Source of the DNA: a virus
Virus record (IMG/VR): IMGVR_UViG_3300025450_000135
Coordinates: 1 to 22,510 of that record
Length of the DNA stretch: 22,510 nt
Direction: 5' to 3' (one strand)
Positions within the stretch are counted from its first letter, which is position 1. Every line of letters starts with the position of its first letter. The translations under genes were made by a program, and so were the position numbers. Shown piece by piece: positions 13,038-20,915 of the stretch. The notes beneath the pieces are model-generated. The model was not told the DNA's origin. It did not search any database and was given only the letters and a program-made list of their open reading frames with translations.

Positions 13038-16000
13038 TTATGACAATGTCACTGTGGCAGTTCTTGTTGTACCGTCAGTACCACGCACGATAAATGCCAG
13101 GGTAGTATCGTTGACCAACTGGAAGCTGAGCGTGCTGTTGGCTGTCAACGTGGGCGCTGCGGCATTCAGTTGTGCTACCAAGTTACCTGTGACTTCAACT
13201 TCTGCCTTCTGATAGTTGGCACTGACTGTGGCATTGCCCGAAGTGTTGCTGATGTAGGTCACTGTGGTCGTTGTGGTCAACTCACGCACATCAATCACGT
13301 CACCAATAGCAGGAGCTTCTGTAAAGGTCAGGGTAGTACCTGATACAGCATAGGCCAGGGTTGGAATCTGTACCACACCGTTGATTGACACAATACAGCT
13401 GGATGTTGTTTGACTGGAGCTCAGAGTAAATGTTACTGTTGCGCCGTCACCATTGAACTGCTCATCTGTGATCACAGTGTAGATGCTGGAACCCACCGAT
13501 GCCCATTCGCTGTTGTTGTACACTTCCATCTGGTTTGTTGTGGTATTAAACCGCATCATACCTGTGTAAGGTGTGGGTGGACGTTGTGCTGTGTTGCCAA
13601 CTGGCACTACAAAAGAGTTTGTAGAGTTCAGTGTAAGTACTGAATCAGTTACTAGATTGGTCACATTGCCCATCAACACTGTGTTGTCAGTGGTGTCAAC
13701 CAGGAATGTTGAGCTGGCTTGGATGTTGCCTGGAGCGGTCAAGCTACCATCGCTGGAGCTGAATGACCAGTTGTAGGTATTGGCACCCGCAGCACCTGTG
13801 TTGATTGTGACTGGTTCGCCACCAAGGCTGTAAATGTTTACACCTTCAGCTCCGGCTGTGCCACCCACATACAACTGACTGTAGTTGGTGGCTCCGCCCT
13901 GTATGGCGTAACCATTGGTACCCAAAGGTGATGTCAGATTGGCACTGTACAAATTGGTGTTGACCAATGCATTTGCGTAGATATTGCCTGTGGCTGTGAA
14001 TGTCACAGCACTGACCACATTGGCACCAGTTATGTTACCACCGGACCCTGTGGTAGCAAAGTTGGCTGCGTATATGTTGCCACCTGCAGACATATCATTG
14101 GTGGAATTAACATTGTTGCCATTTACATTACCGCCAGCTGACACATCAACAGTGGCCCAAACATTACCGCCGGCACTCACGTTGCTGTTGGAATTTACAT
14201 TGCCACCAACCACATTACCACCCGCGGTGATATCGCCATAAGCTGAAATGCCTGCACCAGTCAAGACGTTGCCACCCACTGATGCATCACCGTTGAGGTT
14301 TACACCAGTATCGTAGAATGTGGCTACTATATTGCTTCCTGCACCAACTGCGATAACAACGTTGCCGCTAGGCGCAGTCACATTGGCATAGCTACCGCCG
14401 TTGCTGATCTTGGTTGACGAAACGTTGGCTGCATTGATGTTGCTGATATAGGCTCCGTCACCAAACAGGTATTGTGCTGTACCAATGTTGCCTGTGGCCG
14501 TGATGTTGCCGGCAGTGCTGATATTACCTTGATTAAAGATATTGCCATAGGCACTGATGTCTGTGCCGGCTAAAATGTTACCATAGGTAGTGACGTTGCC
14601 GGCTATGACCCAACCTGCGCCTGAAATGTTGCCATTTGAGCCGGTGGTAAACAAGTTGCCGCCAATCACGTTGCCACCTGCTGACACATTGTTGGTAGCA
14701 TTTACATAATTGCCGATAATGTTGCCACCCGCTGACACATTGGTTGTGACCAAAACATTACCACCTGCTGACACGTCTGACCCAGCCAACACATTGGTTG
14801 TGGCCGAGACATTGGTGCCATAAACATTGCCACCTGCTGACACATCGTTGGTAGAATTTACATAGCTACCATAAACATTGCCACCTGCTGACACGTTGTT
14901 GGTGGTGCCAACGTTGTTGCTGTTGACATCGCCAGTTGTACTTAAACTTGTGCCTGTTGCTGTTCCAATGTTGGGTGTATAAAACTGTGCTGAGCTGGAA
15001 ACCTGTAGGTTGCCATTGCCGTCGTACTCCAAGTTGCCGGTATTGATTCTGGTGCTGATGGTAAGACCACTGATTTGGATACCATTGCCCTGTTGATACT
15101 GGGTTGGAGCTGAAAATTCGCTAAACGTGATTGCTGTCACACCGAATGTGATTGGCGAGCTGGCTGCATTGTTGGTACAAACTTGACCAGTTCCAGCCAA
15201 GGTGTTGCCCTGTTGGACCAACATGTAAGCACCGTAGGCTTGTGGGTCCATGTCAAAGTCGGTAGAGCGTGTTAATACATAGGCTGTTGTGGCATCAGGA
15301 ACAGTGGTAACTGTGTAGATACCGTTGTAGGCAGCATTACCGGCAGTTTCACTCTGGATCAACACTCGTTCATTCAGAGTGCTGATTTGTACCCCGTCGA
15401 TGAACAGGTTGCCTGCGCTGCTTGCTGTAAGTGTTGCACCAACTCCGTTGCCAGCACCATTGGGCTGATTGTAGGTGTAGGCTGGTAAAGGAGCCACTGT
15501 GGCTACCACTACCGCTGATTTGACCTGTAGTCCTGTGGCCACTGAGTCAACATATTCTTTATTGGCTGCGTCTTGTGCTTGCATTGGACTCAGCACACCG
15601 TTGATATAGTTGCTACTGACACCAATGTTACCACCATTGGTAAACAGGCTGATGCCAGCATTGGTACCTGCGGCGCTGATTTGCAACGTACTGTTTGCAC
15701 TGTCGAGGAAGTTGGTGACCACATTGCTGCCATATAGATTGCCAACAGCTGAAATATTGCCGCCAGCCGAAATATTGCCCATAGCATAGGCATTGTCTGT
15801 GTTTAGATCGTTGGTAATGTTTGCATAGCCGACCTGAAGAGTACCGGTCAAGGCTGTGATGTTGCCACCAGCCGACATGTCAATTCCAGCATACACATTG
15901 CCGGCAACCACGTTGCCCTGGGCAGTGATTTCTGTTCCAACCATACTATAGCCGTATACTGTGCCGTTTGTGCTGACGTTGCCAGCAAACAGAGAGTTGT

Positions 16001-17420
16001 CTACGCGAATGTTGCCTGTAACACTGACACCCAAGGCCCAAACTCGTCCTGTGGTGGAAACATTGCCGCCGCCTGTGACATTGACATTGCCGGCGTACAA
16101 ATTGCCTTGCGCTGACACATCAGTACCAGAATTGATATTGTTGCCATTGACATTGCCACCTGCTGACACATTGAATTGAGAATATATATTGCCGCCAGCT
16201 GACACATCAGTACCAGCTAAAACTTCACTGGTTGCCGATATGTGACCAGCCAACACCCAACCCGAACCAACAATGTTGCCACCCGATCCTGTGGTGTTCA
16301 AATTGCCGCCAGTGACATTGCCACCAGCTGACACATTGCTACCGGCCAATATATTGCCGCTGGCTGATACGTCAATGTCAAAATTTACACCTTGATCGTA
16401 GAATGTAGCCACTACATTTGATGTTGGGCCAACTGCGATGACCACGTTGGCATTGGAGCCGATCACGTTGGCATAACTGCCACCAAATACGATTTTGGTT
16501 GTGTTTACGTTGCCGGCATTGATATTGCTGATATAGTAGCCATCACCAAACAAGTAAGAACCAGAACCAATGTTGCCAGTGGCTGTGATGTTGCCTTGTA
16601 CACTGAGCTCACTGCCCAGACTTACATTGCCAAGAATATTACCGTAACCGCTGACATCAATGTTGCCGCCGAGACTGACATTGTTGGCATTGATATTGCC
16701 GCCGGTACTGATGTTGCCGGTGCCGCTGATGGTTACATTGCCAGAAATGCTTACGTTGGCCAAAACAACATTGCCGCCAGCACTGATGTTGTTGGCCAAG
16801 ATGTTGCCGCCCACGCTGAGGTCGGATGCCACATTAACATTGCCAGCATCTACGTTGCCAGTTGTACTGATATTGCCGTAGGCGCTGAATGTGATATTGC
16901 CACTGACGCTGACATTGCCGGCCAACAAGGTATTTACATTGGCCACGTTGGCATAGATATTGCCACCGGCTGAAACGTCAGATATAGTGCTGACATTGTT
17001 GGATTTAAAGTCAGCAAAACTGCTGATGGCTACCGTGGTATTGCTGGCATCTTCGCCGGTTGAAGTGTAGACTGTGCTGAATTCTGCATTGGCCTCTCTC
17101 CAGACGAAAGCTATGTTGCTTTGGTTGCCGCGCAGGCCAATATAACCAATGTCTACTGCTGGAGCGCCCGAAGTTTGTCCGTCGGCCAGGACGATGAGTG
17201 GATCTTGTATGTTGGTATAGGTTGTGTCAACCGCTGTGGTTGTACCTGTTACACTCAAGTTGCCTGAAATGGTAAAATCTGAGCCGTAAGTGAAATTGTT
17301 GGCCAGTAGATTTGAAGTGATACTGTAAGGTTGTACCTTGGTGTTGGCATTGATACCAACTATGGTATTACCGGTGATGGCATCGGTAATTTGGTTATTC
17401 TTGATTCTTGTGACGGCCAT
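13038..17420 (-). CDS. Giant modular tail fibre protein (1460 aa)
   Basis: The N-terminus MAVTRIKNNQITDA leads into a module with GNLSVTGTTTAVDT and DPLIVLADG (about 53-85) and a GYIGLRG.Q segment, an arrangement I recall from aquatic phage fibres. GN repeats run to about 600, including two large copies of a GDG.YISNI/GGSYANV module 695 codons apart. At about 605-790 lies the AQDAANKEYVD/NERVLIQ/GNAAYNGIYTVTTV module shared with the 783-aa protein. After it is an array of VSAGGN units at about 835-925. The C-terminal part has RPPTPYTGMMRFN.TTNQMEVYN near 1275, a common phage fibre tip element. It is followed by FNGDGATVTFTL...GDVIDVREL near 1324-1377 and a final beta domain. GGAG lies eight bases before the ATG. 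The gene is followed by a strong terminator. It is a probable receptor-binding or shaft protein. Confidence 0.88.
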   Translation of the reverse strand: MAVTRIKNNQITDAITGNTIVGINANTKVQPYSITSNLLANNFTYGSDFTISGNLSVTGTTTAVDTTYTNIQDPLIVLADGQTSGAPAVDIGYIGLRGNQSNIAFVWREANAEFSTVYTSTGEDASNTTVAISSFADFKSNNVSTISDVSAGGNIYANVANVNTLLAGNVSVSGNITFSAYGNISTTGNVDAGNVNVASDLSVGGNILANNISAGGNVVLANVSISGNVTISGTGNISTGGNINANNVSLGGNIDVSGYGNILGNVSLGSELSVQGNITATGNIGSGSYLFGDGYYISNINAGNVNTTKIVFGGSYANVIGSNANVVIAVGPTSNVVATFYDQGVNFDIDVSASGNILAGSNVSAGGNVTGGNLNTTGSGGNIVGSGWVLAGHISATSEVLAGTDVSAGGNIYSQFNVSAGGNVNGNNINSGTDVSAQGNLYAGNVNVTGGGNVSTTGRVWALGVSVTGNIRVDNSLFAGNVSTNGTVYGYSMVGTEITAQGNVVAGNVYAGIDMSAGGNITALTGTLQVGYANITNDLNTDNAYAMGNISAGGNISAVGNLYGSNVVTNFLDSANSTLQISAAGTNAGISLFTNGGNIGVSSNYINGVLSPMQAQDAANKEYVDSVATGLQVKSAVVVATVAPLPAYTYNQPNGAGNGVGATLTASSAGNLFIDGVQISTLNERVLIQSETAGNAAYNGIYTVTTVPDATTAYVLTRSTDFDMDPQAYGAYMLVQQGNTLAGTGQVCTNNAASSPITFGVTAITFSEFSAPTQYQQGNGIQISGLTISTRINTGNLEYDGNGNLQVSSSAQFYTPNIGTATGTSLSTTGDVNSNNVGTTNNVSAGGNVYGSYVNSTNDVSAGGNVYGTNVSATTNVLAGSDVSAGGNVLVTTNVSAGGNIIGNYVNATNNVSAGGNVIGGNLFTTGSNGNISGAGWVIAGNVTTYGNILAGTDISAYGNIFNQGNISTAGNITATGNIGTAQYLFGDGAYISNINAANVSSTKISNGGSYANVTAPSGNVVIAVGAGSNIVATFYDTGVNLNGDASVGGNVLTGAGISAYGDITAGGNVVGGNVNSNSNVSAGGNVWATVDVSAGGNVNGNNVNSTNDMSAGGNIYAANFATTGSGGNITGANVVSAVTFTATGNIYANALVNTNLYSANLTSPLGTNGYAIQGGATNYSQLYVGGTAGAEGVNIYSLGGEPVTINTGAAGANTYNWSFSSSDGSLTAPGNIQASSTFLVDTTDNTVLMGNVTNLVTDSVLTLNSTNSFVVPVGNTAQRPPTPYTGMMRFNTTTNQMEVYNNSEWASVGSSIYTVITDEQFNGDGATVTFTLSSSQTTSSCIVSINGVVQIPTLAYAVSGTTLTFTEAPAIGDVIDVRELTTTTTVTYISNTSGNATVSANYQKAEVEVTGNLVAQLNAAAPTLTANSTLSFQLVNDTTLAFIVRGTDGTTRTATVTLS
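14320..14520. repeat. Segmental duplication in the 1460-aa gene, C-terminal-side copy
   Basis: Encodes the YLFGDGAYISNI, GGSYANV and NVVATFYDTGVN segment and matches about 16405-16605 with an offset of 2085 bases (695 codons), checked at the block 'tgctgatata' (14441 and 16526). Confidence 0.78.
14671..14894. repeat. Array of VSAGGN-coding units in the 1460-aa gene
   Basis: The block 'ttgccacctgctgacac' or a close variant begins at 14671, 14722, 14758, 14827 and 14878, giving steps of 51, 36, 69 and 51 bases, all multiples of three. It encodes (D/N)VSAGGN on the minus strand. Related units recur near 14080-14175 and 16100-16370. Confidence 0.82.
16405..16605. repeat. Segmental duplication in the 1460-aa gene, N-terminal-side copy
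   Basis: Partner of 14320-14520, encoding YLFGDGYYISNI, GGSYANV and NVVATFYDQGVN. The protein is better kept than the DNA, so the duplication is not very recent. Confidence 0.78.
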
Positions 17421-17458
17421 TTTATAGTCTCCAGTGGGCTCTTTTTTCTAAACAACAT

Positions 17459-17472
17459 GGCCTACACAGGCC
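17459..17472 (-). terminator. Small GC-rich hairpin, weak terminator or leader structure
   Basis: GGCCT and AGGCC flank a four-base loop, with a T-rich but interrupted tract after it on the minus strand. Being only five base pairs without a clean T-run, it is weaker than the one at 12991-13020. Confidence 0.3.
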
Positions 17473-17499
17473 GTTTGACCGCATTTTGCGATATACTTG

Positions 17500-17507
17500 T
17501 TATTTAC
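17500..17507 (-). promoter_or_regulatory. Possible late-promoter-like box (GTAAATAA) in the leader of the 1460-aa gene
   Basis: The minus strand reads GGTAAATAAC, sharing the TAAATA core with the boxes at 3365, 8185 and 12979, but about 80 bases before the ATG rather than 20-25. Transcripts starting here would contain the hairpin at 17459-17472. Confidence 0.3.
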
Positions 17508-17550
17508 CACAATGAGTTATTTTGGCGGAATGCCGAGTGATTATGACTGA

Positions 17551-17700
17551 TTAATTTTGAGTGATCAAGGCGTTATCGGTCTCGGTAGTGATCCAAGTGA
17601 CACCATCTTCGGTGGTGATGTTGCTGAATGTGATGGTGTAGGTAGGGCCTATCAAGGTTCCATAGCCCAACTTTACACCGGCACCCACTATGACTGTCAT
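17551..17700 (-). CDS. Small hypothetical protein (49 aa)
   Basis: A short frame reads MTVIVGAGVKLGYGTLIG, then PTYTITFSNITTEDGVTW, and ends at TAA. It lies 28 bases after the stop of the 254-aa gene in the same direction, and fills what would otherwise be a long gap between two fibre genes. The ribosome site is only a modest GGAA about ten bases upstream. The alternation of small, hydrophobic and Thr residues suggests a small beta protein with no signal peptide or membrane segment. I do not recognise it. A short Thr/Gly-rich product beside fibre genes could be an accessory or assembly factor. The start is constrained, because the frame meets a stop five codons upstream of the ATG. Confidence 0.5.
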   Translation of the reverse strand: MTVIVGAGVKLGYGTLIGPTYTITFSNITTEDGVTWITTETDNALITQN

Positions 17701-17728
17701 GATCTTGTTCCAGAATTAACTAGGTACA

Positions 17729-18493
17729 TTATCCCACACGCCAGTCAACACCGTCGGAAAAAACCGGTACAGTGTTGCTGCCACCAGATCCAACCACGCT
17801 GTAAAAAGTGGTAGTGTTGGCATTGCTCACAAAAGCCCTGGCGCCTGCTCCTGCTGTACCGGCTGTGGGCAACTGAGCAACGTTGTAGACACGGCTTTGG
17901 GTGATTCCACCGCCGGCGATATCGCCCGATACAGAAACATTGCCTGCTGTGAGATTGCCACCAAAGGTTGGCAAGTAAGCGGCCACGTTGCTGTTGTTGT
18001 AGGTAGTGGTCACTGTGGTCAGGTTGTTGGCCAGATATCTTACCTGCATCAAGTCACCCTGTGCGGGTGCTGTGCTAAAAGTTACGGTATTGCCGGTAAC
18101 AACATAGTCCACGTCGGGTGTCTGTGCCAGACCGTTGGTAGTGACCAATATGGAATTTGATGAAGCATTGGCTGTGGTAAGAGCAAAAGCTGTGGTATTG
18201 CCGTCGCCGGTCAGTGTTTGATTGGTCACCAGGCTACCAGTGGTTTGGATGCCGGTCAAAAAGTAGCCGTTGCCCAGGACAAAATTTCCGCCAATGTTTC
18301 CTGTGAGCGAAATTGAGTTGGCCCAGACTCTAGTATTGCTGGTAGTAATGGTCAGCACAGTATTGTCGGCGCCTGGCCCTAGATTGGGTTCAGCTTGATT
18401 TAGGCCCAGAAACTGATAACGATCTGCGGTAAGATTGCCGTAGTCGGTTACCGGAACTCGGCTGCTTAATAAATTGTGTGAATTAAGAGTCAT
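17729..18493 (-). CDS. Tail fibre protein (254 aa) with GDG module and fibre-tip ending
   Basis: The N-terminus MTLNSHNLLSSRVPVTDYGNLTADRYQFLGL is followed by a short GN element (GGNFVLGNGYFLTGI near 69-83). At about 93-153 is LTGDGNTTAFALTTANAS...NGLAQTPDVDYVV...GDLMQVRYL, a module paralogous to one near the C-terminus of the 1460-aa protein. The last 55 residues (VAQLPTAGTAGAGARAFVSN, then NTVPVFSDGVDWRVG) are a short ending I recall in many phage tail fibres. The protein is probably a short fibre or fibre tip segment. Its ATG lies three bases after the 109-aa gene stop with no clear ribosome site, so it is probably translated by coupling. The stop is at 17729-17731. Confidence 0.85.
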   Translation of the reverse strand: MTLNSHNLLSSRVPVTDYGNLTADRYQFLGLNQAEPNLGPGADNTVLTITTSNTRVWANSISLTGNIGGNFVLGNGYFLTGIQTTGSLVTNQTLTGDGNTTAFALTTANASSNSILVTTNGLAQTPDVDYVVTGNTVTFSTAPAQGDLMQVRYLANNLTTVTTTYNNSNVAAYLPTFGGNLTAGNVSVSGDIAGGGITQSRVYNVAQLPTAGTAGAGARAFVSNANTTTFYSVVGSGGSNTVPVFSDGVDWRVG

Positions 18494-18496
18494 TTA

Positions 18497-18826
18497 TTAT
18501 ACTAGAGTTTCTAACAGGCTCAAAGTCAACTGTGATACGCCATTGGCACTGCTACTGACCAAAAAACTGGATCCGTATGGCAAGATCAAACGTCCACCAA
18601 TCACGGTGATAGCATCGGCTGCAGGCAGGCTGGCATTGGTCAGCAATGATGTGTAAACACCCGAGTTGGCAGTGCCAGCTGAAATTTGTATGGTTCCGTT
18701 TCCGGTGTTGCTGATCTGACTCAGCAAGACCACAGTGCTGTAGCCCAGCGGTGTGGTATAAACCGTAGTAGGTGTAGTGGTCACATTTGCTGTGATATTT
18801 TTGAATACGTTTAGTGCGCCTGCCAT
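18497..18826 (-). CDS. Small beta-rich virion-associated protein (109 aa)
   Basis: A compact protein beginning MAGALNVFKNITANVTTTPTTVYTTPLGYSTVVLLSQ and ending SQLTLSLLETLV. The pattern 'TTVYT.P.GYSTVVL' with later IQIS and LPYGSSFLVSSS segments suggests a small beta-sandwich. Similar short proteins occur next to tail genes in T4-like phages of aquatic bacteria, as I recall, but no function is established there to my knowledge. The ATG at 18826 has AAGGA nine bases upstream, a better site than its neighbours have. It follows the beta-helix gene by 22 bases and ends three bases before the 254-aa gene. Confidence 0.8.
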   Translation of the reverse strand: MAGALNVFKNITANVTTTPTTVYTTPLGYSTVVLLSQISNTGNGTIQISAGTANSGVYTSLLTNASLPAADAITVIGGRLILPYGSSFLVSSSANGVSQLTLSLLETLV

Positions 18827-18848
18827 GTTGATTTTCCTTGTCTATTAC

Positions 18849-20915
18849 TTATGGTCCTGGACTTAGAGCCAAGATGTATGGTGTCATTTGAGCGTACAGA
18901 CTCTTGTAAAAGTCATCACCTGTGATGGTTCCTGTGGCCTGATTGATTACAAATCCTAACCCCACTTTAAAATTACCTTTTTGATCAGTACTTGTAAATG
19001 TTACCACACCGCCGTTGGTCGCTATCACTTCGTTGGCTTCAATTGGAATGCCACCATACTGTGGTAAGGCTGTTGCAGGATTGGTTCCTGCACCTACATA
19101 CTCAAATGTGTGAGCCGACGCAATGATCGAACTCCTAGTATAGAAACTCACTGTAGTTCCCGGAGCCAAATTACCCGTGTAGGTTTGCTGTATCGCTACT
19201 GTGCTAGTAGTAGGTCCGGTAGGCACAATGGTATCAATGGTGTAGTATTCAGGATCTCCAGCTATCTGCATCACTGTGTTTACATGCGGTTGTCCGTTGG
19301 TTTCGTTGATGAGATTAAACACCCCGTTGACACTGTAGCCTGTGGTTACTGCACTGGTTTGTAACGGTCCTACGCCATCTGCCACTAGACCGTAGTTGCC
19401 GATAGAACAGTCGCTTCCGTTGAGTGTACAGAATCCACCCGATTCTACCTGTATTCCAATATCGCATGCGATGGTGTATATGTTGACTAACTGACTGTAA
19501 CCCGAGTTCTTAATGTGTATGCCTTTGCCACCTTCGTTGATGATGGTGTAGAAGCCTACGATCATGGCTTTGGTACTGTATTCGCTGACCAGATTGCCGT
19601 CGATCAACACCGCTGTGCCTGTAGTGGTATAGGACGTGATATTTTGTATGTAGGGGCTGACAAATACATCTTGTGTGGGTGTGGCAGGATCATAGGCAAA
19701 ACCAGCACCGGTATAACCTTCTAAGGTGACTCCCCACACATAGGTGCCTTCGGTCATGTAGAACATGTTAGCAGATGGTGTCTGTGGCTGTATGTGTACG
19801 CTACGTAGATTGTCGCCCATCATGGCTACATTGGGTGGAATGGTTACTGGATTGTTTTCCACATAGGTTCCGGGTGCTATGTGTACTGATATTGGGTAGG
19901 TTCCGCTGTAAGACTGTGTGGCTGCGGCGGCCATGGCCGCTTTGATGGTACGGAATGGATCATTGATGCTACCAGTATTGCTGTCGCTACCGTTGGTGGC
20001 CACATACAAGGTCAGGGCCGATGCTGGCACTGGTCCCATGATGTTGCCGTACACACTCATGCCCATGGGACTGAATGTGGCTATGTTGCCCACACCGCTG
20101 ACGCCCACTGTGACGTTGCCGTTGGCTGTGGCAATGTTGACATTGGACGTACCATTGCTGATATTTGTTGTGGTTCCTACAAATACACCAGTCAGTTGAC
20201 TGCCGTTACCAATGAAATAGTTGCCTGAAATGTTACCAACTGCGCTTAAACTGTTGGTTATGTTGATGTTGCCAGTACCATTGGCCGCTAAAGTGATATT
20301 GCTGTTGGCTTGATTGGTAGTGATTGTGCTGTTGCTTATGGTGATATTGCCCACATTGGTTCCGCTGGGCAAATTGGTCACGCCCACCAAGCCAGTATAT
20401 CTATAACCAGTAATGTAGATCACGCTGTTGGCCGTCATTACTGGAGGAATAGTTTCGCCGATAAAGTTTAAGAGGCCGGCTTGGTAATCAAAATAGTAAG
20501 CACCCACATTGGCCGATCCGGCTGAGGTGATTAGGGTACCTGTAGTGGTGATGTTAGCCGCATAGCCCGGAGGTCCCACATAGGCCTGCACCGCATAGGT
20601 GCCACCAAATTCGGGTGGGATCCAGTTGGTCAATCCTGTGAGCCAGGTCGGATACACGTTGCCAATAGGCACACAGGTTACGTCTGCTGTACACTGTATG
20701 GCTGCATTGCCCACATAGGCCGTGATCAAGTTGCCCACAGCCGATGCAGTGGCCGGAATATTAGCAGCCTGTGTCCATTCTGTGTCGCCGCGATTCAGCA
20801 TCGGGCTCAGTATGCTTTCGTTGCTGACACTCTTGTTGTTGGCTGTGTCAGTCTTGGCTACCCCAGCTAATTTTTTGTATAGAAGGTCAACTTCTTGATC
20901 TAATGGAATGGTCAT
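18849..20915 (-). CDS. Beta-helix (pectate-lyase-like) tail protein with GN module (688 aa)
   Basis: The first 200 residues are non-repetitive (start MTIPLDQEVDLLYKKLAGV; PPEFGGTYAVQAYVGPPGY near 99-117; FDYQAGLLNFIGE near 142). A short GN element with GNGSQLTGVF lies near 237-246. From about 303 (LYVATNGSDSNTGSINDPFRTIKAA) begins a right-handed beta-helix domain, with HIAPGTYVENNPVTIPPNVAMMGD and a run of short beta rungs to about 510. This is the DUF1565/pectate-lyase-like fold seen in phage tail and fibre proteins. The C-terminal 95 residues (SSIIASAHTFEYVGAGT, TSTDQKGNFKVG, MTPYILAL) are a domain I recall as conserved in T4-like aquatic phages beside baseplate genes. Enzyme activity cannot be claimed. 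The ATG directly follows the stop of the previous gene, with only a weak ribosome site. Confidence 0.88.
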   Translation of the reverse strand: MTIPLDQEVDLLYKKLAGVAKTDTANNKSVSNESILSPMLNRGDTEWTQAANIPATASAVGNLITAYVGNAAIQCTADVTCVPIGNVYPTWLTGLTNWIPPEFGGTYAVQAYVGPPGYAANITTTGTLITSAGSANVGAYYFDYQAGLLNFIGETIPPVMTANSVIYITGYRYTGLVGVTNLPSGTNVGNITISNSTITTNQANSNITLAANGTGNINITNSLSAVGNISGNYFIGNGSQLTGVFVGTTTNISNGTSNVNIATANGNVTVGVSGVGNIATFSPMGMSVYGNIMGPVPASALTLYVATNGSDSNTGSINDPFRTIKAAMAAAATQSYSGTYPISVHIAPGTYVENNPVTIPPNVAMMGDNLRSVHIQPQTPSANMFYMTEGTYVWGVTLEGYTGAGFAYDPATPTQDVFVSPYIQNITSYTTTGTAVLIDGNLVSEYSTKAMIVGFYTIINEGGKGIHIKNSGYSQLVNIYTIACDIGIQVESGGFCTLNGSDCSIGNYGLVADGVGPLQTSAVTTGYSVNGVFNLINETNGQPHVNTVMQIAGDPEYYTIDTIVPTGPTTSTVAIQQTYTGNLAPGTTVSFYTRSSIIASAHTFEYVGAGTNPATALPQYGGIPIEANEVIATNGGVVTFTSTDQKGNFKVGLGFVINQATGTITGDDFYKSLYAQMTPYILALSPGP

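Larger units (their letters stand above)
17421..17550. other. 130-base non-coding leader with hairpin, upstream of the 1460-aa gene
   Basis: This is the longest gene-free stretch in the window. On the minus strand it holds GGTAAATAAC (17499-17508), a hairpin GGCCT-loop-AGGCC (17459-17472), an A-run, and the GGAG ribosome site (17429-17432) of the 1460-aa gene. The hairpin is followed by ATGTTGTTT, a poor T-run. It could be a weak terminator for the upstream unit or a structured 5' leader. Confidence 0.5.

Noticed and set aside
16921-16940. Another TAAATAC-like string on the minus strand (GTAAATACC) inside the 1460-aa gene
   Set aside because: It encodes NVNT in the middle of a long gene with no start codon following, so it is most likely chance.
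3369-17420. The repeat structure as a diversity-generating retroelement or CRISPR array
   Set aside because: There is no reverse transcriptase, no adenine-directed variable/template pair visible, and the repeats are in-frame coding units with no uniform spacers.
17331-17814. Plus-strand frames spanning the 17.4-17.8 kb junction
   Set aside because: They run antisense across the ends of minus-strand genes, have no ribosome sites and no recognisable protein features.
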